Below, one piece after another: positions 12,576 through 24,716 of a DNA stretch of 64,000 nt. The stretch lies in the NCBI GenBank assembly GCA_004794785.1, contig SJOL01000802.1, forward strand, positions 2,557,671-2,621,670, read 5' to 3'. The number at the start of each line of letters is the position of its first letter. Position 1 is the first letter of the stretch. The notes under the pieces were generated by a model. That model did not search any database. It had not been told where the DNA came from and saw only the letters and a list, made by a program, of their open reading frames with translations. A program made the translations under genes and the position numbers. The DNA comes from Opisthorchis felineus (taxonomy: Eukaryota; Platyhelminthes; Trematoda; Opisthorchiida; Opisthorchiidae).

Positions 12576-13576
12576 GGACACTTTGGATCCTAAACAATGA
12601 AACAATCAATTTGAGGATGACCTTCTTGTATTGTTTATTTTATTCCTTCCCAAGTCGTCTTGGAGCCTATCCCCTAACGAGACATGAAGAACCATTCTAT
12701 CATCATCTCAGCACACCCATAGCTTGTCTCAAATTCAGGCTTTTGCGCCGTTTTTTCTGCACTTTCCAGCTTGTTTCATTAGCCCTCCAATTCTAATGAG
12801 CTCCCTTCTGAACTATCAGAAACGTAGTGCAGTCAGTACAAAGAATACTGTCATTGTGTCGGTAAAGATCGAAAATTGTTTCACTATAGAGATTCACAGG
12901 TTTAACATTCAAGCTTCTCGTGTTTCTGCTTGTAAACTCGTGGCTGTTTCTCCCAACCAAAGTAGCCTGTACGTCCAACTCCACCAACGGCATATAATCC
13001 AAACCTACGAATGTCATAGTCTGTTTCCAGGTTGTTGACTAACCACTGAAGTTCCTGGTTCGAATCTTGTCCCAGTATGCCCCTTGGAGATGTCCTGTGT
13101 TCTGATGCGTAGACAAGGGATCCTCTTTTCGCGAAACGGATGAATATTCCGTATTTGTTACTTTCTTTGTCCGATATCTCGTTTAAAGGACGGGTTTGGT
13201 GGATTTCCCAGGTGTTCTGTTCTCTAGGGATCTTCTGCAATGCAGATCTCTCGGATTAGGAAAGTTCCACTGCTCACGTTTGGTTCGAAGCGTTTACGTC
13301 TTCGCCTGGAGAGCTGAGCTGTTTACAAGGATTACCATCTACCTGAAAAGTTACTCAAGGTGTCACTATCTCATGCATTGCATAAGGGATTGAGAGAGAA
13401 TTCAAAAAGTTATCCAAAGTTGGAAGGAAAAGGGGTTCATTAATTATTACTGATCATTATTTATTTAGTTTTGATGGTTGAAGAATTCACGCTCAATTCA
13501 AGTTTCCCTAACTAGCAGTCCTCTTGTGCCGGTGCAAATATTTTGTCAAGTCCACACCAAACCGGTGAAGTACCGG
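12576..13576. other. Gene-free stretch
   Basis: Overlapping frames of about 105-112 codons on both strands, with no motif. The ORF-dense part near 12.8-13.2 kb is not resolved. Confidence 0.4.
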
Positions 13577-13670
13577 CCTCGATTTTCGTTCTTATTAAAG
13601 CTCATCAGCAGTGCATATCCTTGGCCGGAGTTTGAGCTCCACACATCCGAAATGCGAGGCACGATGGACG
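13577..13670 (-). mobile_element. SINE-B fragment
   Basis: Minus-strand match to the tail half of SINE-B: ATTAAAGCTCATCAGCAGTG and ATGCGAGGC blocks. Confidence 0.5.
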
Positions 13671-13859
13671 CACGTAAAAACAGGCGATGGTGTTTACTTT
13701 TGAGCGATCCGGTTGGATTTTCCGATGGCCAGAATGACGAAACAGTAACTGTCCTGGTTGTGTCGACTTATCAGGACTTCCCAGTCGGGTAGCGCTACGG
13801 ACGACTAGACATCCGGTGGACAATTTTTTACGAGTTGTTGAACTTGTAGGATTCATGTT

Positions 13860-13905
13860 ATGTATTTATGGTTCATTATTTATTTATTTATCTGTTTATT
13901 TATTC
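13860..13905 (+). repeat. (TTTA)n microsatellite
   Basis: Short run of ATTT/ATTTA units with interruptions. Confidence 0.8.
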
Positions 13906-14334
13906 AAATAAGTGTGACATTGGGTCCAAGACGAGTAAACGTGAAGGGGATTCGGAAACTGGTCATTCGGCATATCGTCTGACCGGCTCTAAAGCAACCT
14001 ACAAATCGATCTCCGCGTGGACTGGTGTTACCTATAAAGGTCTTTAGTGATCCGACACACGCCTTAAAGCAGCCACATGAATCACAGTTGGAAAGGTACT
14101 GAGAATGAGCTGAATTACCGGCATTCTTGCCAGTTATTCGAAAAACCTCTCTGGCACACAACTCAGTAATTGTTCCCTCTTTTATAAACAGCTAGAAACC
14201 TACGAGGTGAATTTCAGATGAGATCTTCTGAACAGCGTCACAATTTGCTTCGTTCAATCACACTAGTTGTTCAGGATTAAAGAATAGTCTGATATGAACG
14301 GTCCTCTTGCTGTCCTGCAATGAGTCCACATCAA

Positions 14335-14445
14335 ATTTAGTTTCGATCATGTTCGAGCTCATGAGCAGTGCACATGCTTGCTCACGAAGGGAGCTGAACC
14401 CTGTATACCCAACAATCGAGGTGAACGTGTTGCTACTGTTCCATC
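14335..14445 (-). mobile_element. SINE-B fragment
   Basis: Minus-strand copy with GAGCTCATGAGCAGTGCACATG and a decayed tRNA-like part. Confidence 0.5.
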
Positions 14446-14844
14446 AAAGCATGCTACACGCACCTGTAGAGAGGAACTCCTTAAATTGATTTGGGATTTG
14501 AGCAGTGTCACCCTCTGGGTCAGAGAATGAGGCTGGAAGGGAAATCAGCTGAGTCGGTGGTAGTTGGACTTTCGTGTGCAAGATCATTTGAAAAAGAACC
14601 ACGAACGTGAAAAATCTCAGAAAATCGTCGGATTAACAGTAAACAATGAAAATGAGGAAGCTGTAACTCTCACTCAGTCCACTTTTCCGGTATACTTACA
14701 TCTCTTTTGAAGTAACCGTGCACAGTGGGAAATGCAATGAAATTGGAAAGGATATCTCCCTTCTGTGTCAAAAGGATATTTTCGCAAAGTAATCAAAGAA
14801 AATCTCGAATCATACAACCCAGTTCGCTACCTGTTTACATGTAG

Positions 14845-14950
14845 AAAACTCGGGGACTAGGTCTACTTGTTGAGCCCCAAGAAAAACAAAAAAACCGTTC
14901 GTGGGGGTCTCAAGGGGTCTTCAGCCACCTTGTTACTAGTGAGTTTTGCC
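14845..14950 (-). repeat. 293-bp-family fragment
   Basis: AAAACTCGGGGACTAGG, GAGCCCCAAGAAAAAC and CAGCCACCTTGTTACTAG. Confidence 0.65.
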
Positions 14951-15114
14951 ACATGATGGATATGTTCAATTGTCTTTCCATTGAGAGGCGAGTCAATCGA
15001 TCGAAGCAACCATAACATTTATTGGGTTATCGTTCAAAACGATTTGTAATCATGCTTTTCAAGCCTGATCAATCATATTTACCTGTTTAGAGGCGATGAT
15101 TCAGATACGCAAAG

Positions 15115-15300
15115 CGAGCGCTTTTGGAGTAGTGGTATCACACTTGCCTCGCATATCATATAGCCGGTGTTCAAATCCCGACATGGACAAAGGTGTGCAC
15201 TGCGGGTTATCTCTAATTAGAGCGAAACCCGAGTCCAGTCGTGTGAACCCACCTAAATAATCTTGGTTGGAACGCTGTTCAGATGAGAGCAGTGTGAACA
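15115..15300 (+). mobile_element. SINE-B
   Basis: GAGTAGTGGTATCACACTTG, CCGGTGTTCAAATCCCG (box B) and TCTAATTAGAGCGAAACCCG in family order. Confidence 0.6.
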
Positions 15301-16340
15301 TGAACTCTACAAAGGCCGCAGACACCTTCAACGAAAAGTGAGAACCGCCGAATGGCAAAGTGTATCACCCTATTATGCCTGACTGCGATCACACCCTACA
15401 TCGCAAAACAGTACAGCTAAAAACTGGAGTCATTCCTTACAAATCATCGTTTTACAGGAAATTTTAAGCTCCTACAGGTATGTCTTAGAAAATCTTGAGA
15501 TGCTGCGTTTTTTGAGACGGTACTGGTTAACGGTAGCTCGTAAATTGAGATTTTATCTCAAGATTTGACTTTGTATCCATTGGGTTGTTAAAAGAATAGA
15601 CAAGAATTTGAATATCGAACATCAACCAGTAGCTTGACCTCTGTAATGTGGATTAATTCGTAACATCGGCAATGATATACACTCACAATGCATGAAGTAG
15701 ACGAAAGTTAGCAAACGGCTTTCAGAGATTGCTCGCAGACTTCACAACTGCATCAGAAGCCTAGGGTTACCGTAACTGTCGAGGACAATCAAATGTGTGA
15801 CAGTTTTGCCAAGATACAAAAAATAGGGAGGGTACACAGGACACCCAGGACCAATTCTGGCTACTTAGGTACCAAAAGCTGCTCACAAATCTGAAAACTG
15901 TTCCGAAAATTTTTCCAACATTGGATGTAGAGCTTGTTGTACGAAGTCACAAGTGTACACGGTAAACTCGTACTCAATGATTTGCTTTGACATCGTTTGC
16001 CTTGGTAGGTTCAGTGTCTCCAGAGTTTGAATCGGAACCCATTGGAGGCCACATGATCACATAAATCACGCCATCTTTTCTTTCGTCACGGACACCCTGA
16101 TGACAGTGTTCTCATGCGTTTAACTTGAGCGGTAACTGCGGCCACTGTCCGCATGTTTAGTACCCGACGGTGATCCTGAGAAAAGGACACGGGTACTAAG
16201 GACTGTTTACGCCTGAGCAACATTTGAATACATTGCTACATTAGAAAAGCAAGTCTTTGTTGATCTGTCCAACGGGAATGAGTGCGGCCGATCGATTGTA
16301 TTTTCGGTCCATGGAGGAAGAAAAATCCATGGTCAAAAGC

Positions 16341-16476
16341 AGGTAAAAAATCGTTTAGCTGTAGCACCTCTCCGGCGCATAGCTGCCATGCTGACCGAAA
16401 GAAACACACGGGTTCGAACCCCGGACCTTCCGGTCAGTAAATTCGCGCTCCAACCATTTGAGCCAAATCGCCCCGC
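16341..16476 (-). mobile_element. SINE-A with internal deletion
   Basis: Minus-strand copy with GGGGTTCGAACCC (box B), GGCTCAAATGGTTGGAGCG (box A) and the 3' body start, but the middle (TGTCTAGGCTTGG part) is deleted. Confidence 0.7.
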
Positions 16477-16847
16477 ATTTGCAGTTACAAGAACCGCCGT
16501 AGAAATCGACGGGACATAATCAGTACCAGGTCGGCTTTGAATAAAAATGACCTCAGCCTTTTCAAAACTTAACTTATAACCTTTAATTTTTCTGCAAATC
16601 AATAAAGTTATATCTAAGTTACTTCGCAGAACGCAGTTTTCTCAGTCTAGCGATACAGGAATCTGATACATTCTGCATGGAATTTACAAGTTATGTGTTG
16701 ACGTTTTTTCGGTCAGGAACGACCACCACCAGCCATGCACTTTCCATCTTTATGGATGGACTGTTGTACTGCAAAAGGCCATGAATAATTTATTTGCAAT
16801 TCAGAATAAAAAACTTACAGTGACTTTTCCGCAGTAGCATTTCATAC

Positions 16848-16900
16848 TACTGATGAAACCTGCGAGTAAAGTCTGTTTGTCGTTCAATGCGCAGCCAATC
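16848..16900 (+). mobile_element. Possible LTR start fragment
   Basis: ACTACTGATGAAACCTGCGAGTA resembles the first 30 bases after the LTR start in the Gypsy family, but the match fades within about 50 bp. It could be chance or a very old remnant. Confidence 0.25.
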
Positions 16901-18364
16901 GACAGCTGAGTCGTAGTTTGATTGCCTGTTGATTAGGTGGCGCTTGATTTGTCCTTCAATTTGCACACGTGAGCTAATGATCTTTCGGAACATTTAAAAC
17001 ATGTTTGGCGGGTGTTGTACGCGAAAAACAATTCGCTGATGAGAGACTTTTACCGAAATGCCACAGACAACAGTGCCTACAATCAAGACAACTGCTAACT
17101 TCTACGACCAGATCAGCTGTCGCCCGAATAACAGCCGAAGGGATTTTGGTGTAGTTCTGACACCATTCGTGTGATTTTAGGCGTCGAGAATGTTGAACTG
17201 AAGTTTGAGGTGGCCACATAGTGGTGAGAAGTCCCAAAACAGTTGAGGAATCGTTCACGTATCATATGTCATACCTGCTTGTGTTCGAACCGTAGAGAGC
17301 TAAACCTTTTATCCGGGCCGCTGTTGGCTTTCAACAAGAAAGAAACAGCCGAATAACAGTTTTAAATGTTTCAGCAGGACAAATTTTGACCTGAAAGTAC
17401 CAGGAAAACGTTAGAGCACACAGGCATTGTGGGTCCTAATTTGAGAAAACCTGTGAACTGACCGTGCTTACGTCATGATCAGAGTTCTGGGTGTCTCCAA
17501 AAGACGTTGTGGTAATTTCAACGAACAAAGCTATTGTAGATACCCGACGTGATTTAAAACTTTTTCACGTCCGTGTGTAGGGAAAAGTTGGGTTTCTGGA
17601 GCGAAGCAGAAACAGTTTTTTTCGTTTGGTAATAGAAAACTTTTATGGGCGTTGGTATGTGAAGATTTTACGTCATTGTGATTTCGCGATCGCGCGAATC
17701 ATTATTACACGCCAGTGAATCAGCCAATCACCTCGGATGCTGTAATTTCCGAGATGGCGTGAGCCTGAAAAAACACATTTTTTTCACACAAAAAAAACCC
17801 AAAGAATTTCGTGGCATATGTATGTCGGCTCCAGAATAGTAGATTGCAAATAGTTTGCTTTCCTACCAACCGCATAATGTCGTTGTACACAAAAAATCTC
17901 TTTTGTCGGTTCCCACCTGTGTAGAACAGGCTGTTTGAAAAGTTCGCGGGTAAAAATCAATCACACGTAATGGAAAAAAACAAGCAAAGTTGAAAAGTAA
18001 AACATTTACAGGTCTACAAACCGTGACTTTGGATGTTTAATTGACGGATGCATACATTCTGAGACTTCGTAGCTCAGCACCACTAAAAATTCGGGTATCC
18101 GAGGCAGTTGGATCGAATATAGATATTCCGATTTGGAACGTTGCCACCGACCTGAAACCGGACAAAAAACTAACCTAATTGGAGGTCATATAAGGGTTTA
18201 GAGGCTGCCCAAAACTATTTCAGGCAAACAGACCTCGGTGCGTCGCCTTACCGCGTTTACGTGAAGGAAATTTTTCGTGCTAGTTGCAGGCAAAATAGAG
18301 TGTGCAGACGAGCCTTCCTCATGTCAGTGAGGCCAATCTTTGCTGAAATGTCGAGGAGCACTCC

Positions 18365-18850
18365 ACAGCTGTTTAATCATTATTGGCACACCTAATGAAA
18401 CACAGGGTTTCGGACCCGCGAACTTCAGACCAGGTGGTTGAACACTCAATCGTCCAGCCACGAGCTGCTGATCAGCAGTGTGATTAGCTCTCACTTAGTC
18501 AGGACGTAGGGCTACTCACCCTTCTTTCAAGGAGTCCACATTAGGTGGTCACATATTGACTGGCTCCTCGAGCGATGACTTCTCAGACGGAGGTCTTACT
18601 CATCTTGTGAATTTACTCTTCATAGTGGCCAAACACCGGGACGCACTCTACAGCATTCTAACCATCAACAGAGCGCACCTTACGAATCTTCAAAAAGAAT
18701 TGAACTCACAGCTTCCAGGACCATTCAGCCACGACCGGCTGATTAGATCGAATTTGCCATGACTCTTTCAATCACCCGATTCAAATCACGTGGTCATATG
18801 TTGACCGAATCCTTCTGTGATGACTTCTCACTCGTCGTGTGAATTATTTC
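18365..18850 (-). mobile_element. Two SINE-C copies in succession
   Basis: First copy about 18365-18625 (CAGCTGTTTAATC through the CTTGTGAATTTACTCTTC tail). A second, more decayed copy is at about 18660-18850, repeating the GACCGGCTGATTAGATC and GTGGTCATATGTTGACCG parts. The solo LTR follows directly. Confidence 0.6.
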
Positions 18851-18867
18851 GCATTGTGGGCTACCTA

Positions 18868-19173
18868 TTTAACGGTGCAGACTACTGATGAAACATGCAA
18901 ATAGTTCGTGGTCTGATGTCCAAGCTCCGCTCCCGCGTCCGATGGAAGGTGAATGTTACTCCGGAACCTTACGGAATTACGGAGTACTATGGAACCACTT
19001 GGTATCGTTTGTTTAATATTGTTTAATATAAAATGAACGTCGATGAAAGCTCAAGAGGACGCCTGAGAATGTTTACTTTTCAAAAACTCTGTGCAGATGA
19101 GGTGTTTACCTTCGTGTCTCATGACTTGTAAACACTTGATCCGAGTTCGCAGCGAACGGCTTTCCTCCTTTCA
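18868..19173 (+). mobile_element. Diverged solo LTR, Gypsy family
   Basis: About 306 bp that align co-linearly with the 309-bp LTR at 44977: TTAACGGTG start, the ACTACTGATGA block, GATGGAAGGTG, ACTCTGTGCAGATG region, and the terminal GCAGCGAACGGCTTT...TTTCA. No internal coding region adjoins it, so it is a solo LTR of a related but much older subfamily. A target duplication is not clear. Confidence 0.7.
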
Positions 19174-19789
19174 CCTGTAGTAACTCAATCCACTAGGACT
19201 TTTTTGTGTCAGCCGGGGACAATTTCAACGACAAGCGGGCTTTTTGGCAGTAATTGGTGAAAAACGAGAAATGTTCATTTTTAGCCATGTCGTTTCACAT
19301 ATCTTGAAAGCTGCCTCGGGAAATTGACGTGTTGATAGTATAACGCGTTTCTGGACAATGTCTATCTCAATTAATCATGGCTAGCATAGCGGCCCGACTG
19401 TTTCCTTGATTGGTCGTTTCGTTGCCCATAAAAGTTATGAAAACTTTAATTTGATGCAATCCATATCTTTTCACCGACTAGGAACCATTGTGGTCTGATT
19501 GAACTACCTGGCAAAAACATTTTGAGATAGGTAGTCCGTAAATTCCTAACAAGCTAGATATTCAAACGAAAATACGTGTGCGTAAACTTATAATTCTAAA
19601 AAATTTATGGTGTGTATACATTAATTTTTCATGTATGTATATACTGCTTGCTAGTTCACAAGTTTCCCATTGCCGGGACGTAGTTCATCGACTAGGGTTT
19701 TCTCCGCACTGACCCCCCAATGTTATGCCTTCGCTGCACTCATTCGCTGTTAGAAACTCAAACCGTCTTAGCGAGGTAAATACATCTGC

Positions 19790-19827
19790 ATACCAATTTG
19801 GTTTTGACGAAAGACTCATCTGGAACC
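19790..19827 (+). repeat. 293-bp-family fragment cut at N
   Basis: GCATACCAATTTGGTTTTG and AAAGACTCATCTGGAACC, ending at the N where the large inverted repeat starts. Confidence 0.7.
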
Positions 19828-19828
19828 N
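19828..19828. other. Single undetermined base (N)
   Basis: N at the exact outer edge of the 548-bp inverted repeat. The fragment to the left is a 293-bp-family piece truncated at this base, which hints at a join rather than a simple ambiguous call. Confidence 0.9.
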
Positions 19829-20376
19829 AAATGGATAAATCCCAGATGAGGAAATCAGTGGAACTACCTCTGGACTAAATACTAGCCCATTTTTCCACAT
19901 TGTGTCAAAACAGACCAGGCCATCAGACCATTAAGAGCCCAGTTTATATTACCCTTCGTTTCATTTCTGATTTCTTAAGGTATATTCTTCCAATGACTTG
20001 ACTTTGTGCCCCATGCGAATTCAAGCCAGAGGTAGCGGTTTCTAAACGCGGTGAACCTCCGACCACTTGCCATGCTCATCCGACCACCAAATACAAAATA
20101 AGAGTTGTTGCGACTCCTGAAACATCCTTGATCGGGAGGATTCACTTTTATTGCTTATTAGCTCATTTCGTTGTGGATTTGAGCACCCGTAATTTAGTCA
20201 TTTTTCATCGATAGTAAGGATTTGTGATCTGTTCATCGACTGACTCGGATGAGCCATCATACTGTTCACTTCGGGAGCACAACTCACCACTGAGAGGGTA
20301 AGCGCGACAGAGAGCAATGCACAATGAGTAAAGCTCAGGAACAGCTATCGAACGCATCGGTCAATTGGCCCTAATG
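19829..20376 (+). repeat. Left arm of 548-bp inverted repeat
   Basis: Pairs base for base with 21561-22108 (coordinates sum to 41937 throughout, so no indels). The segments compared by eye are identical. The arm begins at the base after the N at 19828, and a 293-bp-family fragment is cut off at the same point. Confidence 0.9.
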
Positions 20377-20378
20377 AT

Positions 20379-20566
20379 CGATCGGTTTTCATGTTGTGTT
20401 TTAGTTTAAATAATATCGATTTGCTTTGTTCAGTATTTCTCGGTAAAGTTCTGATTTGATAACCAAACAGGACCTGGTAGGTAGCACCCACTTTGAGTCG
20501 CACAGAAAAATTTCTTCAAAGCAAATCGATATTATTTAAACTAAAACAGAACATGAAAACCGATCG
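20379..20566. repeat. Nested 50-bp inverted repeat (hairpin)
   Basis: 20379-20428 is the reverse complement of 20517-20566 with one mismatch, around an 88-base loop. The arms contain TTTAGTTTAAATAATATCG. It starts two bases inside the end of the 548-bp arm, so the two structures are nested. Confidence 0.85.
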
Positions 20567-20684
20567 CTGGAGAAAACACTACCTAGACAGGAACGCCTCG
20601 TTATTCCTACTCAAACTACCAGAGAAGGTCAGTCGGTCCCAGTATATTGTAGCACAGTCGAAGAAATTTGACGTGGTACAGCAT

Positions 20685-20840
20685 CAGCCAATCAACGTAA
20701 CAAGTACGTACCAACCAATGGGAAGCAACCAATCGAACAACTGATCGTGATCGAAGATCAGCCCGCGGCCGGCAGTACGTGTATTATCACACACACACGC
20801 ACCACTACAGATCCATCGCTACACTCCACATTGCCCCCAA
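20685..20840 (+). repeat. Hammerhead-associated repeat, 5' part
   Basis: Shares AACCAATGGGAAGC, ATCGAACAACTGATCGTGATC and CACCACTAC...CATCGCTAC blocks in order with 59720-59845. The copy ends before the hammerhead core. Confidence 0.6.
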
Positions 20841-21560
20841 GAAAACACAATTCGAGGACCCATTTCATATTATCACGGTGGCACCTACAAGAGATGGCAT
20901 CCCCTTTGAGACCTGTCTGTCACATAGAACCAAGTCAGTGAACACGCACAATAGATAATGCCACATGTGGTTTCCGCTGAATCGCGTTTGCAACCGACCG
21001 CAGCTGATGAAAACCTAATGGAATAGGACCGAAGGGTGGATAGAATGGGACAATTCTGAATTTATCAACATGTCCAAATGATGCTTCATAGTTGTCCAGT
21101 TAAGTGACGACTGCTGGAGAGTTGAAACCCACAGTGTGTGCAAAAGGAGTCTGGTGGAGCCATTTGTGTGACGCACACACCTGGCTGGCCAGGACTAGTC
21201 GTTATTCAACGTGGACTTGAAAACGATTGTAGCAGAATGTTGTTTCTAGCACCGTTAGCTTAGCACGGCTTTGGACTGGTCACATTGTTACGGCGGATCA
21301 TTTTCAGAAACCTACACCAAAATAAACTAGGACAGCAAAATATGTCTCCACGCGTATATTTGAGGGGCGATGAAAACAATAGGCAATTCAGACCAGAGAC
21401 TCTCAGCTGTCTCGGTGCTTCCCGGGACGACAGTAAGGGCTATTTTCTACCCACCGACAACGTGATGTACTACTAACTGCGTACGGCCAGTCGCTGAATT
21501 CATTATCGATCCTGATTTTCAGTGCAAGGTACTCTTAAATGGTGACATATCACGCAACGC

Positions 21561-22108
21561 CATTAGGGCCAATTGACCGATGCGTTCGATAGCTGTTCCT
21601 GAGCTTTACTCATTGTGCATTGCTCTCTGTCGCGCTTACCCTCTCAGTGGTGAGTTGTGCTCCCGAAGTGAACAGTATGATGGCTCATCCGAGTCAGTCG
21701 ATGAACAGATCACAAATCCTTACTATCGATGAAAAATGACTAAATTACGGGTGCTCAAATCCACAACGAAATGAGCTAATAAGCAATAAAAGTGAATCCT
21801 CCCGATCAAGGATGTTTCAGGAGTCGCAACAACTCTTATTTTGTATTTGGTGGTCGGATGAGCATGGCAAGTGGTCGGAGGTTCACCGCGTTTAGAAACC
21901 GCTACCTCTGGCTTGAATTCGCATGGGGCACAAAGTCAAGTCATTGGAAGAATATACCTTAAGAAATCAGAAATGAAACGAAGGGTAATATAAACTGGGC
22001 TCTTAATGGTCTGATGGCCTGGTCTGTTTTGACACAATGTGGAAAAATGGGCTAGTATTTAGTCCAGAGGTAGTTCCACTGATTTCCTCATCTGGGATTT
22101 ATCCATTT
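21561..22108 (-). repeat. Right arm of 548-bp inverted repeat
   Basis: Reverse complement of 19829-20376. Identity stops abruptly at both ends. The flank beyond 22108 (ATTCGCTTAG) has no counterpart on the left side. There are no terminal motifs or target duplication of a known DNA transposon. Confidence 0.9.
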
Positions 22109-23134
22109 TATTCGCTTAGATCAGGCAGAAAGTCACCCACACGTCGGGACAGTTAGCATTAGCTTATTTCCAATTTCCTGTGAAGTACCAATCAGAAGAA
22201 AGCTATAAGTAAACATGACGGCACCTTAATGCTTACCATTCATTTAGCGGAATCATCGCTTGATTTCCGACCTGTCCGACATAAATCCCGATACTCAGAC
22301 TTTTATCTGTCTCAAAAAAGTTCCTAAAACCCTGAATAGAATGAAGCGGGAAACCGCATAATGGGCTGTCAAGAAAGTGGGAAACCATAATTTCTCGCAG
22401 CTGCATCGGAATGCATCGATCTACGCGCTGCATTTTTAACGGACTCGAGGGCTTTGCCCACTCGCATTGCAAGCAAAATAATAAAACAGATATTCTACAT
22501 TTAGCAAGGTATAAATGAAAATGAATTAGGAAAGCGACCACAATGAATGGTTGAAGAGCTCGCCTATCGTTCTTCATGCACTCACTAATTTGTCGAAGTG
22601 TGAGTGTTTAAGAACGGCCGACTTGACACGGCAGGCAGTGTAAGAATCTTCCGCAATTTGGACTGCAAAACTGACAACTTGAATTTCCAATGAGAACATA
22701 ATTTTATATCTAAGAAGGCAACACTACTGAATGTTTACGTTAATTCCACAGTATCTTGTGAGAGTGATTTTTGTTCAACTAAGGGAGTGAGTTTTTACAC
22801 AAAATATACTACTTACAAAGCTGGGGGAAATTCGTTCATCAGCTGCCCCATACCTGCTCCACCTTGGTCCAGATTCCGTCAGGTGAGTACTGACTCAAAA
22901 CTTCCATCAATTCACATACTCAACTGAAGGGAAAATTGGAGTCAAAGGGGAAGTTACAAACTGTAATTGTCCCAGACGATTATCCTCAGCATATCATGAG
23001 GCACATTTGGATCGATAATCAGACGACGAAACTTAATGCCTTCTGACTTCCCCCACTTTTAACCCAAGTCGTATCGACGTTTGCTTCTAGAATTTTTATC
23101 TCTGTGTTAACAAGACCGTTACTTGAAAAGAGAC
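22109..23134. other. No recognisable feature
   Basis: A 114-codon minus frame (22233-22577) has no motif and is not called. Confidence 0.4.
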
Positions 23135-23345
23135 AATACACTACTCATAAGGCTGCTGAAAACTCTTCGACCTTATGAGTAGTGTATTACGTCTATACAA
23201 TGTATCGCCATATCTCGAAGCCTGCCAACTGAACCATGAGGCGGCCTAGTGCTTAAAAACATCATAAACCTGAAATTCAACTGGGTTCCAGATGAGTCTT
23301 TCGTCAAAACCAAATTGGTATGCAAATGCGTGTAGTTGTTTAAGG
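23135..23345. repeat. 293-bp-family piece with collapsed hairpin
   Basis: An 18-bp perfect inverted repeat (AATACACTACTCATAAGG and its complement) about 18 bases apart, followed by the CATGAGGCGGCC and CCAAATTGGTATGCAAATG blocks. Confidence 0.8.
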
Positions 23346-23539
23346 CCGTTACTTGTTTTGGTGAGCACTAGGTAGCTTGAAAATTTTCTGACAAGCGTTG
23401 AGAACAACACCGTGTGGTATCTTCTGCCTTTTGGCCTTGTTCGTTTCGAGCTAAAACACCGATACCCATCGTTGTGTAATAAATCCGTTAGCAGGACATT
23501 CGGTCTGAGCAGCTCTGAATCGACAATTAGTTTGTCTTC

Positions 23540-23755
23540 TTAAACAAGCGAATTTCTTTGGGTCGCCAGGGAAAATACAGTTCATATACAAGTAAGCGTA
23601 TTTGTCGAGATCTGTCCAATTCGCGTTCAAGTAGAACATAAATTTGACGGGAACTCGAGGACTGCGGCCACCTGATGAGCCCAAATTGGAAGGGCGAAAC
23701 CGGTCGTGGGCTGACGAAGAATTTTCAGCAACCTTGTGAGTAGTTTCCTTTGAGA
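23540..23755 (-). repeat. 293-bp-family repeat
   Basis: Minus-strand blocks GTTCAAGTAGAACATAA, ACTCGAGGACTGCGG, GGCGAAACCGGTCGTGGG, TTTTCAGCAACCTTGTGAG. Confidence 0.75.
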
Positions 23756-24547
23756 GCAAATTTCTCGGTTTTATCCGGCTGGCCAATTGAGTCGCTGTCC
23801 TTTTCACGTACACTTTAATTAGGTCACGGCCATCCATAACCTTTTTGCTGGAATAAGTGACTGCCTCAAATGTGACATGTCATGGGTACTGTTTTGCCGA
23901 GAAACCATGAAAAACATGGGTAAAATCATCAGATTGTGTGGAACTGGTTCTAGCCGACACCATAAACAATGTTGTTATGATGCTTTGGGGTGAGGCAGTT
24001 TTAGACCGAATTCGGTATTCCTCCTAATTTATAAGAAATGTCTCGCTACATTCATCAGGCGGAATTCTGTGGATTTATGTCCCTTCATTGTTTGAAAACA
24101 ACTGAGGTTTTTGTGGCAATCCTAGATGTGGCGACTGGCTAGATGTTTTATCCAAACTATTTGTACTCTCACAGATGGATCGACAAAGCAAAGATTAAAA
24201 AACCTCGCGTTTGAACAGCTGCAACGACGGATAATTTGGAAGGACCCATTTTTACCGCGTTTTTTTCTTGGACATTTGTATTTGCTTTTGCTTTGATGAG
24301 TGTCATTGATGTGACACATCATATGAGTTTGGCCTTTCGTTCCGTCCCGGGGATTCGTCGATCTATTGATCTATCGATTATTTTGTGTTTTCACAGCTGA
24401 TTGATGTTTACTCACTAAACAGCACTGACTGGCTTATATATGTTGGCAGTTTTTCGTTTTACTTTCACTATCTCCTTAGCCACGAATGGTATCAGAACTG
24501 TCTCGGTTCACCAAGGTTGTAGATCAGTCAGACCACCAAATTTAGGC

Positions 24548-24716
24548 CAATTGATCACACCTTTTCGGTGCCCAGCTGCCATGCTGTATGGAAGAAGCAC
24601 GAGGGTTGAGATACTGTCAGGTTGCTAGAGCACGGATAGGAGCAGTCGAGGTACCGGAGCTGGGCTTGAAAAACCTTCCGGTCAGTAAGTTCGCAGCTTA
24701 ACCGCTGAGCTATCAC
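24548..24716 (-). mobile_element. SINE-A, diverged
   Basis: Minus-strand copy. TTCGGTGCCCAGCTGCCATG, GCACGAGGGTTGAGATACTG and CTTCCGGTCAGTAAGTTCG blocks are kept, while box B is disrupted. Confidence 0.65.

Larger units (their letters stand above)
15301..18364. other. Gene-free stretch apart from SINE-A and a possible LTR scrap
   Basis: No coding-like frame over 95 codons. A+T-rich runs near 17.6-18.0 kb. Confidence 0.45.
20377..21560. other. 1184-bp spacer of the large inverted repeat
   Basis: The spacer holds a nested 50-bp hairpin at its left edge, a copy of the hammerhead-associated repeat (20685-20840) and several open frames under 85 codons with no recognisable product. Nothing in it looks like a transposase. 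Confidence 0.6.

Noticed and set aside
18883..18900. CTGATGAAAC in the solo LTR as a hammerhead core
   Set aside because: There is no room for helix II between CTGATGA and GAAA; the match belongs to the conserved LTR-start block.
19829..22108. A DNA transposon with 548-bp terminal inverted repeats
   Set aside because: No target duplication, terminal motif or transposase frame is seen, and one edge is an N; inverted duplication or misassembly fits better.
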